A stretch of 64,000 bases of DNA from Bacillota bacterium (GTDB taxonomy: Bacteria; Bacillota; UBA4882; UBA8346), in assembly GCA_023400055.1 (NCBI GenBank), contig JAEXFN010000023.1:45449-109448 (forward strand), read 5' to 3'. Shown piece by piece: positions 34,297-42,065 of this stretch. The notes under the pieces are model-generated. The model ran no database searches, was not told the origin of the DNA, and worked only from the letters and a program-made list of their open reading frames with translations. Both the position numbers and the translations under genes were made by a program. Each line of letters opens with the position of its first letter. Positions within the stretch are counted from its first letter, which is position 1.

Positions 34297-34779
34297 TTAA
34301 ACATGTTGAAACAACCAGGCGCGTAAAAATTGCAAATCCTCATTGTCCGGATAATCGTTCTGGCACTGAATGCTTTCCAACTCCCGGATTCGGTTGGGAT
34401 CCGCCTCGAAATAGATGATCAGATTCCTGATGAAACGCATCGTCGCCGGGGTAACATAATGTTCGATCCCCTCGACTTGTTCTTCCACCCGGGTATTCTC
34501 TTTGGACAAACGGAAAAACTCCTTCAGTTTCTCATCGCGCCAAATCAGAAACCGGCCATAGGCCATCCCTTTTCCGGTCAGTGAGATATTGCGGTATTTT
34601 TCGTAAGTGATAAATCCGGCTTCGTCCAGTTTCTGAATCATGCGCGTCACCGATGAAGGTTTCACCTTAATGGCGTTGGACAGGTCGACCGGGCGGATAT
34701 AGCCTTGATTGGAGACGATCCGGAAAAACATCTCCAGATAATCCTCCATGCTTTCGGTTAATGCAGTCTCTTTGATCAT
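34297..34779 (-). CDS. MntR/DtxR-family metal-dependent regulator
   Basis: 160-aa regulator that closely follows the MntR pattern. The HTH (~15-65) reads PVDLSNAIKVKPSSVTRMIQ, then the wing YEKYRNISLTGKG, and the dimerisation/metal domain contains VEGIEHYV. Metal ligands are kept in SMEDYLE and in GIEH, but where Bacillus MntR has the ligand His (Y-R-H-E-L-L) this protein reads WRDEKL, so Asp appears to replace it and metal selectivity may differ. ATG 34779 with GGAGG 7 nt upstream is preferred over the frame start at 34830. It is downstream of the feo genes on the same strand, so a role in iron or manganese control is likely. Confidence 0.85.
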   Translation of the reverse strand: MIKETALTESMEDYLEMFFRIVSNQGYIRPVDLSNAIKVKPSSVTRMIQKLDEAGFITYEKYRNISLTGKGMAYGRFLIWRDEKLKEFFRLSKENTRVEEQVEGIEHYVTPATMRFIRNLIIYFEADPNRIRELESIQCQNDYPDNEDLQFLRAWLFQHV

Positions 34780-35008
34780 CCGCCATCCTCCGCTTCTGCT
34801 GTCGCCAAGTTCCAGTGGCCCTGCGCCCATTCGTCGGGCGACTTCCGGCCGCTAACCGGCATTCATCATCGAGCGCCGGACTTCATTTGGAAAAACAGGG
34901 GGAATGCTCCCACTGCGTTCCGGATACATTTTTAGCCTATGCTAAAGATCTTTCCTTCAGAACTCAGACCGGGCCAAAAACCTGCGCAATCGCGAAACAG
35001 CTATTGAC

Positions 35009-35806
35009 TCATGATGATTCGCCTCCGCCAGTCCGGCAGCAATAGGAACTGTTCCGGACGGCTGTGTCCTGCAGGTACTGCGTTAGCTGATGGATAATGG
35101 TCGGATCGCCATCCAAAAGGCGCAAGGCCACCCAGCGGCTATCCAGTCTGCCGCGGAGCAGCCGTTCCACCTCGCCTTGGATCTCGACCAGGGCGGCTTC
35201 GATCCGGTCGCTATACCGCAACTGGCGCGGCGCGCCGGCGGGTCGACCGAAGACCATCTGGTGCAGGGCTTCTTTCAATTCGGTCAGCCCGACCCGGTTG
35301 CGGGCGGCGGCCGGAACGACGGGAATGCCCAGCAACGTCTGGAGCTTGGCGCAATCGATCTCCAGCCGTTTACGGCGCGCCTCGTCCATCAGATTCACGC
35401 AGAGAATGGTCTTGGGGGTGATCTCCATCACCTGCAAGGCCAGGTTCAAGTTGCGTTCCAGGCAGGTGGCGTCGGCGACGACGATGGTGGCGTCGGGGTT
35501 GCCGAAGCAAATGAAATCCCGGGCTACCTGCTCATCGGCGGAATTGGCCAGCAGCGAATAAGTGCCGGGCAGATCGACCAGGGTGATCCGTTTATCGCGG
35601 TGCAGATAAGCCCCTTGCGCCAGCAACACCGTCTTCCCCGGCCAATTGCCGGTATGCTGGTTGAGTCCGGTCAAACTGTTAAATACTGTGCTTTTCCCGG
35701 TATTCGGATTGCCGGCCAGCGCCACGACCGCATCCGTCTGCGCCGCGTTTTGCCGCAACTCTTCTAAAAAAGCGTAAATGCCCGTGGATTGGGCGGTTAA
35801 TCCCAT
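35009..35806 (-). CDS. feoB: FeoB GTPase domain only (membrane permease part absent)
   Basis: 265-aa protein matching the cytosolic N-terminus of FeoB: G1 GNPNTGKST, G3 DLPGTYS, G4 NLMDEARR, G5-like AARNRVG, then the helical GDI region (RLLRGRLDSRWVALRLLDGD). Full FeoB is about 650-770 aa with 7-8 or more membrane helices; here the frame stops after GGGESS, and the 230 nt before the next gene show no membrane-type sequence. It may be a natural split protein with the permease elsewhere, a regulatory GTPase, or a decayed transporter. ATG 35806 follows AAGGAG. It is 75 nt downstream of feoA. Confidence 0.85.
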   Translation of the reverse strand: MGLTAQSTGIYAFLEELRQNAAQTDAVVALAGNPNTGKSTVFNSLTGLNQHTGNWPGKTVLLAQGAYLHRDKRITLVDLPGTYSLLANSADEQVARDFICFGNPDATIVVADATCLERNLNLALQVMEITPKTILCVNLMDEARRKRLEIDCAKLQTLLGIPVVPAAARNRVGLTELKEALHQMVFGRPAGAPRQLRYSDRIEAALVEIQGEVERLLRGRLDSRWVALRLLDGDPTIIHQLTQYLQDTAVRNSSYCCRTGGGESS

Positions 35807-35881
35807 TCGGCTATCTCCTTTTCGGCGACGGTTTTGCAACGGCCGGCAAGCATAACCCTTACCGGCCGCAAACTTGGCAAT

Positions 35882-36133
35882 TTAATCGATCAGCCGCACC
35901 GTTATTTGGCGGCTTTCCTCGGAGCGCAACGCGATAATCGCTCCGCGAATTTTATAGGCGACCGGATCGCCGGCCGGACTCCGGCGGATCGCCTGCACCA
36001 TGGCTTGCGGTACCAATCCCAGATCCAACAGGCGATTGCGGATTAGCCCTTCGGCCTTAATCCCGATGACCTCGGCCAATCTGCCCATGGGCAGACGGGT
36101 CAGTTCAAATTCTGCGACACTCACTCCAGACAC
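35882..36133 (-). CDS. feoA: Ferrous iron transport protein A
   Basis: 83-aa SH3-like FeoA, complete: PMGRLAEVIGIKAEGLIRNR, LLDLGLVPQAMVQAIRRSPA, then DPVAYKIRGAIIALRSEES. FeoA is thought to help FeoB in Fe(II) uptake. GGAGTG lies just before ATG 36133. It leads a feoA-feoB'-mntR-like unit immediately upstream of the iron-hungry hydrogenase operon, a sensible neighbour because HydABC and HydS need many Fe-S clusters. Confidence 0.9.
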   Translation of the reverse strand: MSGVSVAEFELTRLPMGRLAEVIGIKAEGLIRNRLLDLGLVPQAMVQAIRRSPAGDPVAYKIRGAIIALRSEESRQITVRLID

Positions 36134-36630
36134 TCCTTTCCCGCGGCTTCAGGCCCCTTCCCGCTGCATCCGAATGCTGATCCGCCGGGAACAATGCCCG
36201 CTTGAAACGAAACGCGTCCATCCCCCGCGGCTACAACCCGCGGTACGCTCGTCATGGCCGCAATCGTTGAAAATGCCGTAATTTCGGCATGGGCGCAAGG
36301 CTTTGTTCAAGCGGCGCAGGAACGGGGCAACCCCATTGATGTGATTTTCGCCAATTTCCTCACTATGCATATGACAATATCCGTTAGCAATCTCGAAACA
36401 TATCCGAATACGCCAATAATTTTGCCCCAGGCTAACCGTTAATTTTAATATATGGAAGTGGACAGGAAATGGTTCCGCTTTTGGGCGGGAGGATGGCGGG
36501 AAAAGGCGTAAAAGAAAAGACCGCCTTCGGGGACAGCCTCATCCGCCGGAACAGTCAGGGCGGGCTTGCTATTTTGGCGGTTCATGCCGGGCCGGCTGCG
36601 GTTCCTCCGGCCCGCTCAGATCCTGCTGAA
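36134..36630. other. Intergenic region, no supported gene
   Basis: About 500 bp. Small frames occur on both strands (36149-36370 minus, 36254-36442 plus) without ribosome binding sites or recognisable domains. The region should contain the feoA promoter and the 3' end of the membrane-protein transcript. No clear hairpin terminator was found. Confidence 0.4.
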
Positions 36631-37098
36631 TCAGCGGCGATCTTGTCGTTGCAACTGCCGCTCATGGATCTTGACGAGTACCCCCAGCACCAGGCCCAAC
36701 AGCAGATGGAGGCCCAAATAGTAAATCGTCTGGCCGGGAACGACCTCCCGCAACGTGACGATGGGCAGGGCGCGCAGGGTCCCGAAAGAGAACAGCCAAA
36801 GGAACGCCCCGAAGATGAGCCCCTTCAGCATGAAATAGCGTTTCCCGGTGGCCTCAATGAAGTAAACGAAGACGATGCCCCATAACGCGCCATAAATGTA
36901 ATCCGTCAGGATTCCGATGGCCGTTCCGCCCAGCGTGTGGTGGACCATTTCCGGGGTCATAAACAAGCTGGCCGCGTAATGGGAAAGCGGATGCTTGAGC
37001 AGCCGCAGCTTCCATAGGGGAACCTGGAAGATATCCATCGCCGCGTGCGCCAAAATCCCGGCGATCCCGCCGAAGATCACTTTATCGCGAATCAGCAT
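36631..37098 (-). CDS. Conserved small integral membrane protein, unknown function
   Basis: 155 aa with about four predicted membrane helices: VIFGGIAGILAHAAMDIF, HTLGGTAIGILTDYIYGALW, MLKGLIFGAFLWLFSFGTLR, YYLGLHLLLGLVLGVLVKI. The C-terminus is basic (HERQLQRQDRR) and probably cytoplasmic. The frame extends to 37329, but ATG 37098 has AGGGGGA about 7 nt upstream and starts directly before the first helix. No family name is offered. The 352 nt upstream (37099-37450) contain no gene that I can support. Confidence 0.7.
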   Translation of the reverse strand: MLIRDKVIFGGIAGILAHAAMDIFQVPLWKLRLLKHPLSHYAASLFMTPEMVHHTLGGTAIGILTDYIYGALWGIVFVYFIEATGKRYFMLKGLIFGAFLWLFSFGTLRALPIVTLREVVPGQTIYYLGLHLLLGLVLGVLVKIHERQLQRQDRR

Positions 37099-37450
37099 TC
37101 GACATCCCCCTTTCAAAACCGGGCCTTCCATTGCAATGGCCGAACCAGCCGCCATTAAAATGAAACGCCGTCCTCGAGCCGAGCTCATCCCATGCGGACT
37201 TAGTATGCTTCCGTTTTTTTCAGCAATACGGAATGTCTTTAGCATCCGGCGCGAAAGGGGCTCCCGCTTCGCCGCGCCAAACTCCGATCTGGCTGTTTTG
37301 CAGACTGTGACCGGCGTCCCCGTCGGCAAAATTGGAACGTTATTTCCGGTAACGATTTATTGATTAAAATAAGCGCAAGAGACAAAAAATAAACGCCGCC
37401 GTTTCTCATTCGTCAAAACGCGTCCGGCGCGGATCCGAACCGATCCGCCA

Positions 37451-37846
37451 TTATAACCTTTGGTCGGTGACGCCAAATTCGCGCCAGGTCGATTGGGGGA
37501 AGCTGCGTTTCACTTGGGCGCGGGCATCCGAGTAAGCGGGTTGAATCTGGCTGAGTTTCGCCCGGATCTCCTCAGTCTTCTCCATCATCCGGGCTCGATA
37601 AGCCAACCGCGCGTTGCGGGCGTCGACCAGCGCCTGATAATCGGCGCTGAACCTGGTAGCGAACGCCGTATCGATGCCCCGCTGCACCAACGGCTCGGCA
37701 TGGGCCTCTATCCCGGCGATCAATTCGGCGATCCGGGCCAGTTTGGCGTCGAGTGAGCGGGACGGGCCGGATTTCGGGGGCGGAACCCTAGCGGAATCGC
37801 TTATCGAGTTCGGGGCATGACCGGTTTCATTTACTTCTTGTGGCAT
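37451..37846 (-). CDS. Hypothetical soluble helical protein
   Basis: 131 aa, unrecognised. The first ~30 residues are Pro/Ser-rich and likely disordered; residues ~35-115 are strongly helical and charged (LDAKLARIAELIAGIEAHAE; MMEKTEEIRAKLSQIQPAYS), suggesting a coiled coil. The start is set by AGGAGG 8 nt before ATG 37846; an ATG two codons earlier is too close to it. It lies at the edge of the repeat region. Probably expressed, but the function is unknown. Confidence 0.6.
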   Translation of the reverse strand: MPQEVNETGHAPNSISDSARVPPPKSGPSRSLDAKLARIAELIAGIEAHAEPLVQRGIDTAFATRFSADYQALVDARNARLAYRARMMEKTEEIRAKLSQIQPAYSDARAQVKRSFPQSTWREFGVTDQRL

Positions 37847-38144
37847 GTTCATTTCCTCCTGTTAATAGAATGAGTAAAGCAGACCCTTCCGGAAGGTCGC
37901 ATCGTGACTATATTATATCGGAAATATTATTCTCAGTCAATAGAATTCGTTGATTGTTTGGAATAATTTTTCGATAAACCAACTAACGTATCAATGAATC
38001 GTCCCTCGCTGGAATATGGTATATCCGCCAATCGTGATTTTATGAAGCTGAGCTCATGGTCTATCCACCGCCAAAATCATTAACACGTTTAAGGGAATCG
38101 TTTATCCACCAAAACAGAACGTTTATTCATTAAACAAGCTCTTT

Positions 38145-38354
38145 CAGTCGCTCAACAAGCTCACTCAATCACTCAGCAAACTCTTTCAGTCGCTCAACAA
38201 GCTCGCTCAATCACTCAGCAAGCTTGCTCAGTCACTCAACAAGCTCGCTCAGTCACTCAACAAGCTCGCTCAGTCACTCAACAAGCTCACTCAGTCACTC
38301 AACAAGCTTGCTCGGTCACTCAACAAGCTTGCTCAGTCACTCAACAAGCTCGCT
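38145..38354. repeat. 21-bp tandem repeat array B (10 exact-length units)
   Basis: Ten units of exactly 21 bp, same phase and consensus as array A (CAGTCACTCAACAAGC start). Unit endings are mostly CTCGCT, TTGCT or CTCACT; array A has mostly CTCTTT. The sequence 5' of the array (37847-38144) is AT-rich, shows no similarity to the flank of array A and contains no gene, so homology between loci begins with the array. The array runs into structured module copy B. Confidence 0.95.
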
Positions 38355-38390
38355 GAACGATTGAATGAGCTCGCTTATTAACAAAACGCT

Positions 38391-39004
38391 CTCTTTTACT
38401 AACTTAACTTTCGCAGGGAAAAAGGAAAGAACTTTTGGATGCTTGTTTCTTTGGCCCACGGTTCCGTCGGCGGGTTACTTTTTTGGCGGCAAAAAAGTAA
38501 CCAAAAAACCGCCGGCACCTACGGATTCCGGACCTCCCTTATGCATCCGGTAATCGTCTTCGCCATCCCTGGCCTTCTGTCTGGCTACCGAGCCATGGCT
38601 TTCGATGTCCCCTTCGCAGGGCGACCGCCATTTTTCATCCGCGAAAAGAGGCGTCGCCCGCCTTCATCCCTGAAGGCGGCGGGTATCTGAAAATTAAGTG
38701 CCCGTATATATCCACCGGATAAAGCATTAAGATTGGAACAGCACCCGTCTCCAGGGAGGGAGACGGCGCCGCTTCTTTTCAGGAGGAAAAACAGCGGTCG
38801 GGAACGGAAGCCATGACTTGGTTGCCAGACAGATGGCCATGGATGGCGGCGACATTCTAAAACCCCGGATGAATGAGGAGGTCTAGGAACCTCGGTTCCT
38901 AGTCGGGGGATTCCAAAGGGTTTCCGACCAAACCCTTTGGTCCTGGGGGCGTGGGGGCAGGAATAGCCCCATCGACCCTCAATCGCTTTCAGTTGCTTAC
39001 TTAA
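38391..39004. repeat. Structured dispersed repeat module, copy B (about 0.61 kb)
   Basis: Homologue of 5325-5966 in the same orientation relative to its 21-bp array. Hairpins: H1 38473-38485 with 38490-38502 (GGTTACTTTTTTG / CAAAAAAGTAACC); H2 38658-38666 with 38671-38679; H3 38745-38752 with 38759-38766; H4 38883-38891 with 38894-38902 (CTAGGAACC / GGTTCCTAG); H5 38913-38923 with 38930-38940 (CCAAAGGGTTT / AAACCCTTTGG). The end of the module resembles a degenerate 21-bp unit, as in copy A. From 39005 to the radical SAM stop at 39086 nothing else is seen. No transposase and no supported CDS. Confidence 0.85.
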
Positions 39005-39085
39005 GTCGAATCGTCCCCGTCCCTATCGGCTTTCATTCGCTTACCCTTATCGAGACATTACGAAATTTTAAAAAGCGGAGAAGCT

Positions 39086-39976
39086 TTAAAACAACTTTAA
39101 TTGACTTTCCACGCTCTTCCCGGCGGCGGCGCCGGCGATGATATCTGCCATCCGGTAGCGCAGGTTATATTTTTGACATTCGCGGATGAAAACCGCTTGC
39201 AAATTGCGGTGATCGGGGGACAGACATTCGTAAGTATCGCCGTAGGTCGCTTGATAGCGGCGCTTCAAGCCGGGGTAGAGCCGGTCGAGGGCCTGATAAA
39301 AATATTCGCGTTGGCCCGGCCGCAAGGTCAGCCCAAACCAGGGATAAATGTATTGGGCGCCGCAGTCGGCGGCGGTCCGGACCAGCGCGAGAATGTTCTC
39401 CCGGCTGTCGGAGATGAACGGCAGGATCGGCATCATCAGAATGCCGCTGTAAATGCCGTTCTCGGCCAGTTGACGGAGGGCGGCGAAACGCCGCGTAGAC
39501 GAGGGCGCCGCCGGTTCGATCGCCTGAGCCAGCCCATCCGAGCAAGCGGTGATGGTGAGCCCCACGCTGACCGGGGAATGCCCGGCGATGGCGCGCAGCA
39601 GCGCGATGTCCCGCACGATCAGATCGCTTTTGGTGGGAATATGGACGCCGAAACCGTATCGGTCCATCAGTGCCAGCGATTGCTCGGTGAGGCGCAGCTG
39701 CCGCTCCAGCGGATTATAGGGATCGCTCATCGCGCCGATGCCGATGATCCCTTTCCGGCGTTTGCCGCGCATTTCCCGCTCCAGCAGCGGCAGCGCCTCC
39801 GCCTTGACGGCGATGGTGTCAAAATCGGCGATCCGGTAGCAATCGCTGCGCGAGTCGCAATAAATGCAGCCGTGGACGCAGCCGCGGTAAAGATTCATGT
39901 TGTAGCGTTTGCCGAACCAGGACTCCGGACGTTGGACCGGCGTCAGGATGGTTTTGGCGGGGATCGTCTCGACCAT
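39086..39976 (-). CDS. SPL-like radical SAM protein (Rv2578c type)
   Basis: 296-aa radical S-adenosylmethionine protein of the spore-photoproduct-lyase-like group. The 4Fe-4S motif is RGCVHGCIYCDSRSD (C-x3-C-x2-C, ~32-46), then GAMSDPYNPLERQLRLTEQ, a region typical of this subgroup, and TKSDLIVRDIALLR. The C-terminal half (YPWFGLTLRPGQREYFYQAL) is conserved in DNA-repair-related or uncharacterised members. A DNA-repair role is possible but unproven. ATG 39976; the promoter region contains a perfect inverted repeat overlapping a TTGACA box. Confidence 0.85.
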   Translation of the reverse strand: MVETIPAKTILTPVQRPESWFGKRYNMNLYRGCVHGCIYCDSRSDCYRIADFDTIAVKAEALPLLEREMRGKRRKGIIGIGAMSDPYNPLERQLRLTEQSLALMDRYGFGVHIPTKSDLIVRDIALLRAIAGHSPVSVGLTITACSDGLAQAIEPAAPSSTRRFAALRQLAENGIYSGILMMPILPFISDSRENILALVRTAADCGAQYIYPWFGLTLRPGQREYFYQALDRLYPGLKRRYQATYGDTYECLSPDHRNLQAVFIRECQKYNLRYRMADIIAGAAAGKSVESQLKLF

Positions 39977-40065
39977 GGCGGTTTCCTCATGCGATATTTC
40001 CGGGAGTCCCAGGCCGAAGTCAAGCCCATGACTTTACCCTCTGAACTTCGGTGATTATAACATAA

Positions 40066-40093
40066 TAAACTTGACAACGGATTGTCAAGTTTA
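40066..40093. promoter_or_regulatory. Perfect inverted repeat with embedded TTGACA upstream of the radical SAM gene
   Basis: TAAACTTGACAA (40066-40077) and TTGTCAAGTTTA (40082-40093) are perfect 12-bp arms around 4 nt. On the minus strand TTGACA inside one arm could be a -35 box, and TATAAT occurs downstream, though not at ideal spacing. Alternatively the hairpin with its T-rich 3' side ends the MacB operon transcript (stop codon at 40142). Both roles are possible. Confidence 0.5.
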
Positions 40094-40141
40094 TCGCGAT
40101 GATCGATTCGATTCCCGGATCGCGCCCGACCACGATTCCCG

Positions 40142-41338
40142 CTACTCGTGGCGCAAAGCCTCGATCGGATTCAGCCCCGCCGCCTTATAGGCCGGATAAC
40201 CGCCGAAGAACAGCCCCACCAGGATCGAAAAGCCGAAAGAAACGGCGATCGATACCGGCGAAACCAGCGTCGGCCAGCCGGAAAATTTCGAGATGAGCGC
40301 CGCCAGGAGCCACCCCAGGCTGATGCCGATCAGTCCGCCGATCAGGCTGAGCCCCACCGCCTCGATGAGGAACAAGCCCAGAATCTCCGCTTTTTGAGCG
40401 CCGATCGCCTTGCGGATGCCGATCTCCTTGATCCGCTCGGTCACCGAGACCAGCATGATATTCATGATCCCGATGCCGCCCACCAGCAACGAGACGGCGG
40501 CGATCCCCGCCAGCAGCAGGGTAAAGGTCTGGGTGGTCTGCTGGACGGTGGAAAGGACTTCCGCCTGGTTGCGGACATTGAATTTGCTCTCGTCCTTGAA
40601 CTTCTGCAACAGCACGGCGTTAACCTGATTGTAAACCGCATCCACCTGGTCGGGGCTGTCCGCCTGAATGTAAATAGTATCGACGTTCTGATTGCCGAAG
40701 ACCCGCTGCTGCGCGGTAGACAGCGGGATCAGCACCAGATCGTCGCTGTTGTTGAAGCCGCTCTGCCCCTTCTCTTTTAACACGCCGATGATTTGGAAAC
40801 GGGAAACCCCCACCTTGATGTCCTGTCCCAGCGGATCGCTCCCGGCGAACAATTCCGAGGCCACGTATGAACCGATCACCGCGACCCGCCGGCGGCCGTT
40901 CACCTCGCTGTCGCTGAAGATCCGGCCCTCGGCCAATTGGTAGTTGCGCAGCGAGAAATAGGGGATGGTGCAGCCAATGACCGAACTGGTCATGCTCTCG
41001 ACGCCGGTGCCCACCGTCATGCTGCTGCGGGCCTCGGGAGCGACCGCCGCGATCGCCGGCGAAGCCTTCTCAATGACGGGCAGCAGCCCGTTGGTCAAGG
41101 GGTGGCCGCCGCCGAAGGAGCCGCCGCGCCGGCTGCCCATTCCCGGGAAGACCATCACCAGGTTGGAACCCATGGCGGTGATGTTCTTGGTGACCTGTTG
41201 TTTGGCGCCTTCCCCCAGCGCCACCATGTCGATGACCGCGGCCACCCCGATGATCACGCCCAGCATGGTCAAGAGGGAACGGATTTTATTGGCCGTCAGA
41301 TTTTTGGCGGCCATGGCGATGTTTTCGCTGAATCTCAT
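40142..41338 (-). CDS. MacB-type ABC transporter permease
   Basis: 398-aa permease of the MacB/FtsX fold: N-terminal helix (LTANKIRSLLTMLGVIIGVA), a large extracytoplasmic MacB_PCD domain (~55-245), and three C-terminal helices (FTLLLAGIAAVSLLVGGIGI; LFLIEAVGLSLIGGLIGISL; VSIAVSFGFSILVGLFFGGY). It ends NPIEALRHE, a family hallmark. It couples mechanically to an adaptor and outer-membrane channel for efflux or signal transfer. Overlaps the ATPase gene by 4 nt. Confidence 0.93.
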   Translation of the reverse strand: MRFSENIAMAAKNLTANKIRSLLTMLGVIIGVAAVIDMVALGEGAKQQVTKNITAMGSNLVMVFPGMGSRRGGSFGGGHPLTNGLLPVIEKASPAIAAVAPEARSSMTVGTGVESMTSSVIGCTIPYFSLRNYQLAEGRIFSDSEVNGRRRVAVIGSYVASELFAGSDPLGQDIKVGVSRFQIIGVLKEKGQSGFNNSDDLVLIPLSTAQQRVFGNQNVDTIYIQADSPDQVDAVYNQVNAVLLQKFKDESKFNVRNQAEVLSTVQQTTQTFTLLLAGIAAVSLLVGGIGIMNIMLVSVTERIKEIGIRKAIGAQKAEILGLFLIEAVGLSLIGGLIGISLGWLLAALISKFSGWPTLVSPVSIAVSFGFSILVGLFFGGYPAYKAAGLNPIEALRHE

Positions 41339-42045
41339 GCCGGCAGTCCCTCCGGGTCGATCACGACTTGCGGGTTGGGTTCGTCAACCACGATCCGGCC
41401 GTCGCGAAAACGCAGAATCCGCTGGGTATAGCCGGCGATCTCCGGCTCGTGGGTCACCATCACGATGGTCATGCCGCGGCGGTGCAATTGCTGAAAGATG
41501 GCCAGAATCTCCACGCTGGCCCGGGAATCCAGGTTCCCGGTGGGTTCGTCGGCCAGCAGCAGCCGGGGCTGGTTGACCAGCGCCCGGGCGATGGCCACCC
41601 GTTGCTGCTGGCCGCCGGACAATTCCCGCGGCTGGTGGTGGAAACGATCGGCCAAGCCCATTTGGCGCAAAACCGCGCCGGCCTGCCGATGCCGTTCCGC
41701 CGGAGCCGCGCCGGCATAAACCAACGGCAACTCCACATTTTGGAGGGCCGTCAAGTTGGGCAGGAGATTGAAGGATTGAAAGACGAAACCGATCTCCCGG
41801 TTCCGGAGCCCGGCCAATTCCGCTTCGCTCAGGTTGGCGACCTCCCGTCCGGCCAGCCGGTACGATCCGGAACTCGGCTGGTCCAAACAGCCGATCATAT
41901 TCATCACGGTCGATTTGCCGGAGCCGGAGGGACCCATGATCGCCACCATCTCCCCTGCCCCGACCGCCAGGGAAATTCCGTCCAAGGCCCGGACCTCGCT
42001 TTCACCCATGCGGTAAACTTTATAGATCTGCGCCATCGTAATCAT
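41335..42045 (-). CDS. MacB-type ABC transporter ATPase
   Basis: LolD/MacB-like ATPase, 236 aa. Walker A GPSGSGKST, Q-loop FVFQSFNLLPNLTALQNVEL, signature LSGGQQQRVAIARALVNQ, Walker B LLLADEPTGNLDS, H-loop VMVTHEPEIA. ATG 42045 places MITMAQIYKVYRMGESEVRA at the N-terminus as in relatives; a GTG at 42069 overlapping the adaptor stop codon is the alternative. Works with the adjacent permease in the inner membrane. Confidence 0.93.
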   Translation of the reverse strand: MITMAQIYKVYRMGESEVRALDGISLAVGAGEMVAIMGPSGSGKSTVMNMIGCLDQPSSGSYRLAGREVANLSEAELAGLRNREIGFVFQSFNLLPNLTALQNVELPLVYAGAAPAERHRQAGAVLRQMGLADRFHHQPRELSGGQQQRVAIARALVNQPRLLLADEPTGNLDSRASVEILAIFQQLHRRGMTIVMVTHEPEIAGYTQRILRFRDGRIVVDEPNPQVVIDPEGLPA

Positions 42046-42065
42046 GTTTCTTATGTTCTCCCGTT

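Noticed and set aside
34831..35008. Remnant of the FeoB membrane domain
   Set aside because: The 178 bp before the mntR-like frame show no hydrophobic reading frame in any phase that could continue FeoB.
36149..36442. Small genes between feoA and the membrane protein
   Set aside because: Overlapping frames on opposite strands, neither with a ribosome site or a recognised domain.
39101..40054. 317-codon plus-strand frame over the radical SAM gene
   Set aside because: Antisense shadow; the minus-strand protein has the C-x3-C-x2-C motif and family features.
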